Assembly: GCA_030062745.1 (NCBI GenBank) | Contig: CP099851.1 | Coordinates: 7,380,393 to 7,444,392 of the forward strand | Length of the DNA: 64,000 nt | Source of the DNA: Capitulum mitella | Taxonomy: Eukaryota > Arthropoda > Thecostraca > Pollicipedomorpha > Pollicipedidae | Direction: 5' to 3' | In this document: positions 11,603-23,064 of the stretch, in pieces | Layout: each line of letters begins with the position of its first letter | Position numbering within the stretch: position 1 is the first letter of the stretch | Position numbers and translations under genes: made by a program | The notes under the pieces: model-generated | Told to the model about the DNA's origin: nothing | The model's database searches: none | The model's input: only the letters and a program-made list of their open reading frames with translations

Positions 11603-14600
11603 CACGGCTAATGCCGGCGTGTGCTCAGTGCGGCTATTCAGAATGTAACTACTAATATCTTAGACTGCTAAAGTGTCTTCATTGTACCGTTCAAAGTACA
11701 GGGACATTAAGAATAGCGTACATTATGAACTTGACCATGTTATGAGCGCTACTATGGCCGGTCCACCCTGTTTGTTTGTTTGTTTGTTGTGGGTTAGGAC
11801 GCACAGCCTCTTGGGCTCAAGCGTCCATGTCTTAAGTCAAGTCTTGTGTCCCGTCGGGCGTCAGTCAGTCGTCTGGGTCCACCCTATCCTCACAGGCATG
11901 TTTTGAATTGTCTCTTATGCGCCGTTTAATCTGAGGCTTATCACTTTAGTACGAGGTAGTGAAATTGAAGTACCGCTGCCAGTTACCGTCATAGACAAGA
12001 TTAGGGCTCGTCGCTACATCGTTAAACAAGATTTCTTCATCCCTTTACGCTGCACAGTTTGCAGTGATACAAGTTTTGGGTCGCTGTGATTTCACGACTT
12101 AATCATAAGTCCTAAAGAATTAAAGCAATGCGTATTGCGTTATGCACTCCTGCACGAGGCGACTACCATATGCAGTGAACAATAATATCAGTATATCACT
12201 GTCTTATCAGTCTCCTTTTCGACGTTAAACAAAACCTGGCTCTGGGTCTGGTTTTAATGGTCGAAAACAGAAACGTAGCAAAACTCGAAACTTTGGTATT
12301 TTAACCCTCTGGGACATGGGACGTCGAGCGCAAAACTTACAAGAAAAAATGGATTTAACTGAACCGCAGTAAAATGCTTCGGTGTTTCGGGCGACATGGG
12401 ACACAACAGAACGGAATACACTTTGGTGTGATTTTCATTGTAAAAAGTCAACGGCATCTGCACGATATTAAAATGGAATCGATAAGAGGTTCCAGAGAGA
12501 GTTCATGATGCCCTTCCAGCAAGCGTAGCATCCAAGCCGTGCACCGGAGGCGTTTGGCAGTCGGAAGAAACGGAAGACGGTTCATACAGCTACACCGCAA
12601 TGCTTTTCCAAATCGCTTCGTCTCTGGATCGCGTCTGTGCTGTTGTAAAGTTGATCCGGCCACGGTTCCGTGAGCGGCTTTGTACGGCCGGGAGCGCTGG
12701 AACGCCGCCGCTACCGCCGCTAGAGGGTGAAGTCTCGGCCAGTGTGGCCACCAGGGGACGGCAACGGCGGTGTCCCGGCAATGCGGCCGCCAGGCGGTGT
12801 CCGAGGTAGAATCCCGGCCATCGGGGCACTCCGCACCGTGGCTTCTTTGGGGAAGGTCATGTGGGTGTCGGGCCAAAGAGGGATTTCTCCTTGCGTAAGT
12901 GTAGGTACCGTGATTGTGAGTGTATTAGTATCGAACGTATGGCCTTGAATGTTTAGGTTGATTGTGCTCTTCTTTAACTGTAACTTGTAATTTGTGAATA
13001 TATGGTATCCAAGAGATCAGTTATCTTTTTCCCTCGTGCGGGGTGCCGAGGTTGTCCTACGGTGAACGAGCATTCATTCCCTACCCCGGCTGCTAGTAAC
13101 TACCGTGTGGCAGAAGACCCTTCGCCTTGTAACGCGCCTGGCCAGCATGTGACAAGGGGGTCCGTGGATACCTGAGGTACACCTTTCACACTGTATGTTA
13201 AGCGGTGGCCAAGGCCGATCCGACTTGTGCTTGCCGGGAAAACTAATCGGAACTGAGACGATGTGTATGAATTTGTTTGTTCCCTATGGATTAAACATCC
13301 CCGTTAAAGCGTGCATCACGCGCCAACGGTGAGCCTCAGCGTGACGAAAATTAGCCGACACACTGATGGTGCACGACATCTTTCTAACGGTGCACGGCGC
13401 GTGCCGATGTGCCGTCAGGCGATGCCGTCAGCACGCTTAGGCTAGACCGAAAGGTTTCTCGGCAGAAGTAGAAACGGATATTTTTTTTTTTTGCTTTCGA
13501 ATACTGCTGTGCCGAATGAAACATTATAATCTCAAGAGATAGGAAAACGGCATGATGCTGCTGTGTTTCATACTTTATGTATACATACAAATATATAGAC
13601 ATACATTTATAGATATAGATAGATAGATAGATATGTTTATGCATAACTCTTTATGCCATTGGTGTGTCTCCAGTGGCCGCTGACATAGTCTTGCATGAGT
13701 TTCTAACAATGTTTGTATAGATGGCACCACTGTCGTCCGGCGCTGGTGCCACTTTCGCAGCTGCGCAGGACGGTGAGTGGACACCGCCTCTCGCGAGCCT
13801 TCCCGTGGATGAGGTGGTAAGGTCTCGTGTACCAGCTAAATGTTTGAAGCCAGACGCGCACTCACAGAAACCAACGGGAATCCGTTTTCGCCTACCACCA
13901 TCTCGCGGAAGATGGACCATGGAGTTCAGTCTCGGGGCCTACAGCAACCGACGCACATAATGTAGCCGGGAGCAGCTTTTTAGTCCAACTTTCTTGAGCT
14001 GGGAAGGAAACCATTGGTTTGTTAATCACACTTTTGGACTGTAAAAGGGGACAAAAAGAGCAATATTGTCACTTGATTTGAAAAGAAGCTCTCCAACGCA
14101 CGCATCACTTACATAATGCACAAAAAGTGCTAGGAGTTCAAGGTGATTTTCTTTCACTTAACGTATTTCAGACCGTCTGCAGCTCTTGATCTCTGGGTCA
14201 CTGACCGTGAATTTTGTTCCAGCAATACATTAGAGAATGTGATGAGAAGAACCTAAGTCAGCACACTCGGTAGTCAGTTCGCTATTCGCTTAAAGACATT
14301 CTCAGGACAGTACTAAAGAATCATTAAAGATGTGAGGAGGAGGGTAAAACCAGGGTCGAACCACACCTAGGCCAGTGGCGGCGTCACGAAGAGCTAGATG
14401 CATCAACAGAGATGTACCTTCCAACGTCAAAATATATCTAAAGCTTCGTGGAGACTTGGAGTTCTTCTGTTATCAACTGATGTGCTTCTCATACCAGGTT
14501 AATGAATGAACGGTGCGATAAATCCCATATACCTAGTCAGCTCTGCATATAACTGCTAAACCTCGCCTGTCATGACGATTTCCACCCACGCGCCCGATAA

Positions 14601-15115
14601 GAGGAAGGCGTGGGAGCCACTCCTCCCATACAGCTCCCAGTCGAGACACAGTGGCATGTTGTGAACAAGGAACGCAAAAACATTAAAAACAGCTGGGGAA
14701 GGGGGGGGGGGCAAAGACGTTTGCTTCATAGGGTTCATGTCAAATAAGAGATAGCTACGGCACAACTCTTTTTTGGGGTGACTTCTCATTCACGGGCAGG
14801 GACGTGGGAACTCCTCCACAGTTGGGGAGGGGAGGGGGGGCAAAGAGGCGCTTTGGGTCAATTCTTTCCAGTCCACGTTCACAGGGCGGAACGGGGGGGG
14901 GGGGGAGCAGCGGTCCCCTGCTCCTTTCCCGCTAACTTGGTCGCGGGCGTCATATTGTATGCTTTTGGATGGCCTTGAGCCGCTCCAATTACCATTTAAG
15001 TTCTCCCAATGCTCCCTGGCGCTTAAAAAATGAAACGCAAATAAAGCGAGAAGAAACGATTTTGGTCATGCCAACATGCAAAAATGTAATTCTTGCCATT
15101 CTCGTTCAACGCAGG
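11603..15115. other. Intergenic DNA with one GC-rich island; no gene recognised
   Basis: There is a (TTTG)n tract near 11768 and a TTAACCCTCTGGGAC word near 12301 that resembles a piggyBac-type end without a partner. A CG-rich island (about 12530-12880) has open frames on both strands that match nothing I know. Degenerate GATA and TACA microsatellite lies at 13570-13635. An ATG-to-GTGAGT exon-like frame at 13721-13772 is described in the findings. G-runs occur at 14700-14900. Confidence 0.45.
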
Positions 15116-15118
15116 AGC

Positions 15119-15163
<45 letters not shown>
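15116..15163. repeat. (AT)n microsatellite
   Basis: About 45 bp of pure AT dinucleotide. Overlapping open frames rich in Ile-Tyr are artefacts of this tract. Confidence 0.95.
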
Positions 15164-15166
<3 letters not shown>

Positions 15167-15735
15167 CTTGCCAAAACAAGTTCCATTTACCAAGTTATGA
15201 CGTCATTCGAGACACTGCAAACTGTTTTCTGAAATTTGGGATAAAATTTGTTTTTTTCCGCAGTTTCACGAAATACGCCAGGTCACTTTTTGATGAAGGA
15301 CTGTTCCATTGTATGTCCCGCAATATGTCAGACTTCGAAATGTCGGTGGTCTGTCCAAAGTCAAAAAGGCTGCTGAAGTTATATAATCTCAAAATGCATT
15401 TAAAATGCGCACTGGCAGAAGGGCACTTTTGTATCCCCCCCCCCCCACCTGTTATCTTGAAAATCTCGAGAACGGATCAAAGCTGGCTGCTCCTACTTTG
15501 TAACATGTATGGCAACTCAATGGCTTGTCGATTGACGCAAAAAAATCGAAAGTCAGCCTGAAGTTTTGGAAGTTTGAAGCGTTTGAAGTCAAACACCATC
15601 ACGAAAATTGCTGTTATTCGTGGCAAATGGGAACTTTGCGAAAAGACTAGCGTTCGACATAAAATTACTGTTTGAACATGACCAGCCAACATCATTGGGC
15701 CAGAAGTGATGGATGTACCAAGACCAAAGCCAGGG

Positions 15736-16012
15736 CAGTGAGGGTCGAGATCATAAAAGGTCAAGGTCAACCAGCTTGTGACCAGATCTAGATTTGCTAT
15801 GTAACATGTCGGTTTGTATAAAATATGCATTTAAAGACCCTAATAAAAACACGTTTGCACACACTGATACGATTACATATACCAGGGTCAGTGCAGATAA
15901 AGATCATCAAAGGTCGTGGTTAACCATTTTGTGACGTGGTCCAGATTTGCTTCGCAGCATGTCGATTTGTATGAAATATGCATACAAAGATCCTAAAAAA
16001 TACGTTGGCATA
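15736..16012. repeat. Two tandem copies of a ~153-bp unit rich in AGGTCA words
   Basis: The landmark CATGTCGGTTTGTAT near 15805 returns as CATGTCGATTTGTAT near 15958, exactly 153 bp later. Both are followed by AAATATGCAT and AAAGA(C/T)CCTAA, and both are preceded by a GATCAT-AAAGGTC stretch and a TTGTGAC word. The copies differ by scattered substitutions. A unit of similar size (155 bp) but different sequence is duplicated at 17.5-17.8 kb. Confidence 0.75.
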
Positions 16013-16088
<76 letters not shown>

Positions 16089-16124
16089 AACGTATTTTTT
16101 AGGATCTTTGTATGCATATTTCAT

Positions 16125-16127
<3 letters not shown>
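15968..16127. repeat. Perfect 45-bp inverted repeat around an (AT)n core
   Basis: Bases 15968-16012 and 16083-16127 are exact reverse complements over 45 bp (for example AAAGATCCTAAAAAATACG). The ~70 bp between them is almost pure AT. A further ~40 bp (TA)n tract follows at 16128-16167. The right arm interrupts the AT tract, as if the end of the upstream repeat had been copied back in inverted order. It should extrude as a long hairpin. Confidence 0.93.
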
Positions 16128-16167
<40 letters not shown>

Positions 16168-16171
<4 letters not shown>

Positions 16172-17479
16172 TTTCTTACGTTTTATAGCAAACAAAACGT
16201 GTAACTGGGGCATTATAACGAAATAAGTTTAACGTGAACAGCTGACATAAAATTCATTTTGGGTCAAAAACTTCACCCAAGGTCAATGACCTCGTCTCAC
16301 TTCTTTTGTCTTGTGGAGGTTGGTGAACGCTAGAAGTGGTCAAATGTACCGATATTGGTTATCTTCACTGAAAATAAGCTAAAAAGATGCGTTTAGCGTC
16401 CTTATTTATGTATGCTTTTTATCATGTTTATCATATCATTTTCTCACCTCATATCATAACTATGTATCAAGCTACTCCTGAAAACTGCGCTGAAATAAAA
16501 ACATGGCTTGTGGGAACTTTTGTAAAACTTCTTTTATAAAACTACTACCACGTCGGCGGAGACGGTAAACAACCTCATAATCCCATCCTTAGTGACCTGA
16601 AGAGTAAGAAAGTGCAGTCGTTTTGTGCAAATCAATGGCACGGCCCTGCCGAGCTCCCACACTCAATTTAATGTCCTCAAAAGTTGTAATTTCTCAAGGG
16701 ACTTAGGGAAGATGATGTCAACCGACGACAGTTTTTCGACTTTCACATTTTCGTTTTTTTTTTATATGCTTAACCCGCACGGTCATGGATACCCGATCGC
16801 CCTTCGCTTACGGGGAAGGGGAGGGGAATCCTCGAAATCCTCCTCACTGTCTCGAAAACTAAGACAGCTATGAACGTGATAGTAATATCAATCAAACCGT
16901 CGTCAAAGTGTATGAAGAATGAATCCATATTTATTGACTCTGAATAAGTATTTAAGCGTAAAGAGGTGAACAAAGTCATGTCATGACGTCTTAAATCTGT
17001 GGGCAATAGAAGAAAAGAGGGCGGCCCTGTAAACGAATCTTTAATACTGAACAGTCCAGACAGTGACAGAAACGTTTTATTCGTCGTCAAAAGCTAATTT
17101 TGGGCTCCTCAGGTTATGTCACGTTAGGTCAACAGTCATTGGAATACCACAATGATCTATGTCAAAACTGGCACGCAAGTACAGTTGCTTCAAGCGTACT
17201 TTTTAGTCACCATTACGAATGTTTCGTCCGACGTAGCAACTTTTATTAGGAAAAAAATTAATATAGGTCATCTAAAACCATGTCAGGTCAACTGAGGTCA
17301 GATCTTACAACATTCGTATCTCGTATATATATAACCCAGTACATCATATATTGGGTTAAGGTACGAATAGCAGACAAACGCCATTTGATCGCTATAATCA
17401 TGCTGCTGTGGTCTTGAATGGCATGGAAGTCAAAGACAGATCAGCTCAGGTCAGATCAAGGACGACAGCAGACAAAATG
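16168..17479. other. Repeat-rich intergenic DNA with AGGTCA words
   Basis: No coding signal is seen. AGGTCA or its complement recurs many times (for example around 17125, 17265, 17285 and 17445). A TTAACCCGCACGGTCATGG word at 16770 looks like one end of a TTAA-type element. A TTGGGTTAA at 17351-17359 might be the other end, but the two ends do not match well beyond CCC. Confidence 0.4.
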
Positions 17480-17815
17480 TGTCTGCTTCGATCGAAAAAT
17501 GGCAGTACTACAGACCAAAATAAAGTACTGAAACACGCCTCACATCATCTAAACAGCCTGAAGTTATTAAAGCAAGAGATCTAACGTTTAATGCAGTCAT
17601 GCAAGGTCATCCTAGGCCAAATGAACAATCGACTGCATCTCAGAAACGACAAAAGGACAGTGTCACGGAACAAGATGAAGTACTAAAACACGTCTGAGAT
17701 CATCAAAACAGCCTGAAGTCACTAAAACAATAGATCTTACGGTCCATACAGTCATACAAGGCCACCCTAGGTCAAATGAACAATCAACTGCATCTCAGAA
17801 ACGATTAAAAGTAAA
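17480..17815. repeat. Two tandem copies of a ~155-bp unit
   Basis: AAGTACTGAAACACGCCTCA at 17523 is followed 155 bp later by AAGTACTAAAACACGTCTGA at 17678. Each is trailed by AACAGCCTGAAGT, AGATCT, CAGTCAT and AACTGCATCTCAGAAACGA-type blocks. Identity is high but imperfect. This fits a local remnant of a dispersed satellite. Function unknown. Confidence 0.8.
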
Positions 17816-18499
17816 CATGTGAAACCAACTCTACACGTTGTCTTTAAACATTTGATATAGTTCTAGGGCACCCCAAAAGATGAGTGACCTCTTAAATGAT
17901 ATCAGGTCATGCCAGTTAACATAAGGTCATGCTATTTCAAAGCTTTTACGAACATTATCTGAAATGCACATCTATAATACCTTACCTGACGTGAATCACA
18001 AACGCATTTTATATCTGTTTTGTGGTACGTTCGATTTTGTAACCAAATGGCATTACCTCATGATTCAAAATGCGTGTCATAGGATTTGTATCCCTTTTTA
18101 TTAAAAAAAGCTTCCTGCACTTAGTAATGTCTAGTGGGAAACCGAAAACAGCATCTCAGTACGGTTGACCTGAAGCTGAACCACACGATTTTCTGAAAAA
18201 ATGAAAACGTACATTTTGCATAGAATGAGTTCGGGGTTAGAACAAAGTTTTCCTTTTGTCATTATCTCGTTTCTGACTTTTTCTTTAAAGGCCAAATAGT
18301 TCAGTGACCCAAAATGACATTGTTTTGAAGTTTTGTAATGGGATATTAAATTGATGCACTAACAGCTAATTGCTTTTCTAATTTTTGGAATTTCACGTCT
18401 CTTGACCTCTTCTTTTGCGCAATCTCGAAAGCAGCTTCAGGTGTCCTCAAGCCCTCTCGCCCCGCCCGGGTGAGCAAGGGCTAAAGCATAACATACTAT

Positions 18500-18545
<46 letters not shown>

Positions 18546-19589
18546 AAGCCGCAGAAGCAATGAAAAGTAGCCGTCGGTCACAGAAAAGAGGCATAAATCT
18601 GTTTAGGAATTCACATTTTGGTAAAGCTAGGTTATTGGGATCCTCGGCTGAGCTCTCCCAATTATTTACGTAAGCGTGGTCTTCTTACTGATACCTTGAC
18701 ACAGCACATGCAGTTTTGTTGCAGCTCGATATGGTGCAGCGACTCCCGCTACACTGCGCCCGCGCCGCCCGAACCCAGTTTCCGCCCTCCCCTCCCCACA
18801 ATCCGGCGACCTGGCCTTGACTCTACACATCACGTGACCCGTGACGTCTCGACCAATCCGGACCGCACATGTCCGGACTGGCGCCCCGCCGGTCAAGGTG
18901 TCCTACATTCGCCGGGCGCCGGCATGGACCGGCCCCGTGCCGGCCAGGGCGGCCGATCCCACATTCAGAGGGGATGGGCAGCATGTCTCTGAGTCGCGCA
19001 GCCCCCCTACATTTACACAAAGCAACATCCCTGCTTTCATTTCTCTCAGATCACTATGAATAAGATTATCACGCAGTTTGCCGTCTACGTCGTCGTCTTA
19101 GTAGTTTTATAACAGAAGTAACTGCAAGCGATGCTCTTTTTTGGGGGGGGAGTGCAACGTGGTTTTGACATTGGTCAGCCCTTGTATGCAGTGAGTGAGC
19201 TTCTTCGGTTGAAGATCTGGTCAACAAGACGTTAATTATCGCTATCAATTTTTTTGTGGTGCGGCTAGTGTCAAAACGTATGCTGTGTTACAACGTAGTG
19301 AAATTCTGATCTTTGTGAAACTTAAAAGTAAAAATGTATTGCAGTAAAAACTCTACCAATGGCCATTAGTGAGGTTAGCGTCCCAAATTGCCCTTAAAAA
19401 GGTTTAAACGCATTTTGAGGTCATATAAGGTCAGTGGTCTTTCTTGACCTTGAAAAGAAACAACCTCCAAAGCCGTTAGCTGCCAACATAGATACAATTC
19501 AAAACAATCTTACCTTGAAAAGAAACTAACCTTCCAAAGCCTGTTATGCTGCCAAGCATACGATGCGACAGTCTTATGGGTCACATGAA
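17816..19589. other. Intergenic DNA; (TA)n and one GC-rich stretch
   Basis: A (TA)n tract occupies about 18505-18542. A GC-rich stretch at about 18750-18990 carries CACGTGACC and many CpG, and might be a CpG-rich promoter, but no adjoining exon is recognised. Near-duplicate words at 19455-19560 (AAAAGAAAC-AACC-TCCAAAGCC) suggest a short local duplication of ~60 bp. Nothing else is supported. Confidence 0.4.
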
Positions 19590-21570
19590 ATCGCACAAGA
19601 ATTAACCCTACCATTTTTGATTTTGATAAAATTTGGTGCAATCATAGTACACTTATCAAAAATTGCTCAGCCATAAATTTTCAGCGCTGAGGTGATCTCT
19701 GAGATCAAAGTTACAGATCATGAAATGTCACCAATTTTTGCATAATTAAAATGTTTACCCGTATAACTTGGTAACAAACTGTCACAAAAGGGTGCAATTA
19801 GCGTCATTTGAAAGATAAATGCTCGTTTTTCATGAATAATCTCCTATTTTGGTGATGTCGCGATGACATGTTACCCGACTAGGTCACATGGAACATCTTT
19901 GGTTTTAACGATGTTTGCCCAAAGCGACCTTAGCGAAAACATTGCAGAATGTGTCCCCAAATATTTTCAAGTGCGGCTAAAAAAGAAAATTTCTGTGCAC
20001 ACAGAAAATTCCTCAGATATCTTTAGATTGGCATTGCCATGTGGTGCACGAGAAGTATGCTCTGAGGTTCTCTGATGAATATTGATTGATTTCGTGCCTT
20101 GCGTTTGTCTGATTGTTCCACAGTTTGGTGTGCACAATGTCCTGCATGCCTATTACACATTAGCTTAGTTTCATATTCCTTGATCAGAAAGGTCAAAGGT
20201 CATGACACCCCGCCACCAATCGACCCCTGGCATCTAAACCTGACACATCCGTTCTTCAAATTTGCACGAAAGTTAGCCTGTCGAGGTGTTCTTATGCCCT
20301 TAAGCAAAGTGAGATTATCCCAGTTGTGCATCGGGGCTTTTGGAAGGTCAAATGACGTCATGGGTTTCGGTTAACCTTAGACTGCTTTTTTGACCTCAAA
20401 CCATGGATACGTTTTGTGGTGGGGCGGAGCTGATGTCGGATTTCACATGCATTTTGCACGTATCTAGTCATGTATGTTTATTCCAATCTTGGACAAAAGT
20501 CAGTTTCCTGATTTTTTAGCATGTATCTCAATCATTACTTTTATCTGCTCCTCTACCAAGTTGTCCTTTAATTTGTAAGTATTCCAAGAATTCAGAGGAT
20601 GACGTCACTGACGAAATAATCAACGTCCATGGAATCGCTGATACCTGCAAACTCCGATACGTGGACAATGTGTATGAAATTTGGAAACATTGCCCAAAAA
20701 AAACTATCAATGGTCCGAGTCTAACAGGTTGTTTAGGGTCAATCAAAGTCAATGACCTGTGTTGACCTTCAAAAGGCCCTGATGCTTGAGTGAGGCTGTC
20801 TCATTTGGCTAAAAGGACTAAAAACACCCGAGATACCACACTTACTTCCGTGGAAATGTGAAGAACGGGTATGTCAGATCTGAATGGCAAAGGTCGATTG
20901 GTAGTAGAATGTGATGACCTTTGACGTTTCGTGCCAATGAATTTAAAACTAAGCTGATATGTAGCGGGTACGTAGGATATTGTGCACACCGAGTTGTAGA
21001 ACAGGCAGATAAACGGAAGGCACGAAGTCTATCGATATTCACCAAATAGGTACATTTATTCATATCACAGATAAGTACATACTAAGGGTACAATTCCGAA
21101 GCGCCACTTAGCAGCGCTTGATTCAAGATAACTGAACAAGTTTCAGTTTGCCAAAAAATGTTTTTCGCCATATTTGCTGGCATACTGTGCTACATTCTTC
21201 GCGAAGATCACGTTGGACACACATGGTTAAAACCAAAAATGTCCCAAGTAATTTAGTCAAGTCAAAGGTCACTCTAAGGTCACCGACAAAATCGGCTTGT
21301 ATATGAGAATGGGAAACTGATCTTTCCAATGGCGCTAACGGCACTTTTCTGTGATGTGACAATCTGTGATCGTGGTATAGACTTTTGAATCACGCAATGT
21401 CGGTAGAAATCGGTGAAATTTCATGGCCTGCAACTTTGACCTCGAAGGTCACCCAGGGCTAAAAATTTATGACTGGCCATTTTTTGGTACATCCTATGAG
21501 CCTACCAAATTTCACTGAAATCGAAAGGGTTCCGGTCAATTTTTGTTAATTATACTAAAAATTGATATTG
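19590..21570. repeat. Large inverted repeat: two ~0.9-kb copies of one repeat family head to head
   Basis: The left arm is about 19590-20500 and the right arm about 20640-21570 in reverse complement, with a ~140 bp spacer. Matching blocks occur in the same order along both arms. Examples from left and inverted right are AAATTTGGTGCAATCAT and AAATTTGGTAGGCTCAT; GAGATCAAAGTTACAG and GAGGTCAAAGTTGCAG; TTGGTTTTAACGATGT and TTGGTTTTAACCATGT; and AAAGGTCATGACACC and AAAGGTCATCACATT. Similarity is moderate, so this is not a recent event. No coding capacity is seen; partly similar short open frames in the arms reflect the duplication. A non-autonomous transposon family or a foldback element are the likely explanations. 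Confidence 0.75.
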
Positions 21571-21850
21571 AAAAATGATCTTATATCTCGTGAAACTCCT
21601 GAGAAAAAGGCTAAAACGTAGTTCAGATTTAGAAAATTGGCCTACGTTACCTTGAATGAAGTCAAAACTCGGTGACGCGATATGGCATGGTAATAATTTA
21701 TTTTTTATGTTCAGAAAAGACGTGTGAAAAATGTATTGTCACCTCCTGAAAATCGTAGATTCTTAGCTTGGGCCGTTCGTGAGATGTATGGAGCGGTGTG
21801 TTGTACGTCCCGATCCGTTGTCCCACTCAGGCGTCGGGTATGAACAATTT

Positions 21851-23064
21851 TTAACCCTATTCCCGGCAGGGGGGGGGCGGAATCCGCCCCCTTCGGCTTT
21901 TTTGCTTGCCAGTTACAGGCTTTTTAGCGCAGCTTCACAAAACTTGGTGGCTTTTCCTAGCTATTCTTCCTACATGCTGTGAGAAAATTTCAAAATTCTG
22001 TTTTGCTCAGGGGAGGAGTCAGGCAACGTTTTTGGGAGGCACCTCATGCCATTTTTGGCCATGTTCAGGGTAAAAGGAAAATGTCTGCCAAAAACAGGGT
22101 TTTAAAGCTAAAACTTAAAACTTTATATGGATGTATAGCTAAATAGTTGGGCGATGTGCAGATGTAATTTTGTTTATCTGAGGTAATTTTACAAAGTCAG
22201 GTCAAGGTCAAAAGTCAAAATTTTTTTCAAAATAATTTCGGTGTCGTTTTTTCAAATACCAAGCCCGGAGTATATATGAAGTAGAAGGGTGCCTTCTACT
22301 TGTGTACCAAGTTTCAGCTTGATATTAGGTCGGGTCACGAAGCTATGACCTAAAATGTCAGTGCACGTAACCTATAACGCACTAGCCATAAAATGAAATT
22401 TTTGAAATAGAGTGAATTCAAACGATTGAAAACGTTTACAGATAATATTAAATGCACAAGAGATCATTCCAAGTGACTCCAAGGTCACTGGAGGTCATTT
22501 AAGGTCAAAGGTCACAAGTTGATCTGAGAAACGTGTGACCATGACAGTTCCCCCTTTTTCATGTCCCTGGCACCGCCTATGCTAGCATTATACAAACATT
22601 GTAATGCGATTTGTACTTCTTTAGTATAACATGACTAGCAGAAGCCAAAAAACGGTGTTTGCCTCTTTCGTTCATTCAGTTGTTACAAAACTAATCCTCC
22701 TATTTTTGAAACCCTGTGAATGCCCATGGATTTTCTCAAAATTTCAGATTTGCGGATCCATGGTAAAAGCCCTATCCATAATCGCTCGATTCATGCCAGT
22801 TTCATCGAAATCGGTCTATAAACAACGGAGTTATAAGAAGTCCAGAAGTACCCCCATTTTGACATTTTTGCCCCCCTGTATCCGCAAATTTCAAAATTTC
22901 GAAAATTTCTTTTGGTAAAAATGTAATTCACGTGACGGCAAATCGATTGCCGTTTGTTGCGATGAAATCGGACAAGTAGTTCTCGAGATCTCAGGGGGGG
23001 GGGCCGAATCCGCCACCCCCTGCCGGGAATCAGCCATACCGTCTAGCCCGGGGAATAGGGTTAA
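21851..23064 (+). mobile_element. piggyBac-like non-autonomous element, copy 1 (complete)
   Basis: The element is flanked by TTAA on both sides (21851-21854 and 23061-23064). It starts CCCTATTCCCGGCAGGGG and ends, in reverse complement, CCCTATTCCCCGGGCTAGA, so its termini are inverted with CCC ends next to TTAA. That is the hallmark of piggyBac-superfamily elements. Sub-terminal G-runs with GAATCCGCC occur at both ends. It has no transposase frame. The interior has several AAGGTCA words (around 22450-22515). At ~1.2 kb it serves as the reference for the other copies. Confidence 0.85.

Noticed and set aside
15920..16226. Ile-Tyr-rich frames over (AT)n tracts
   Set aside because: Translations of AT dinucleotide repeats.
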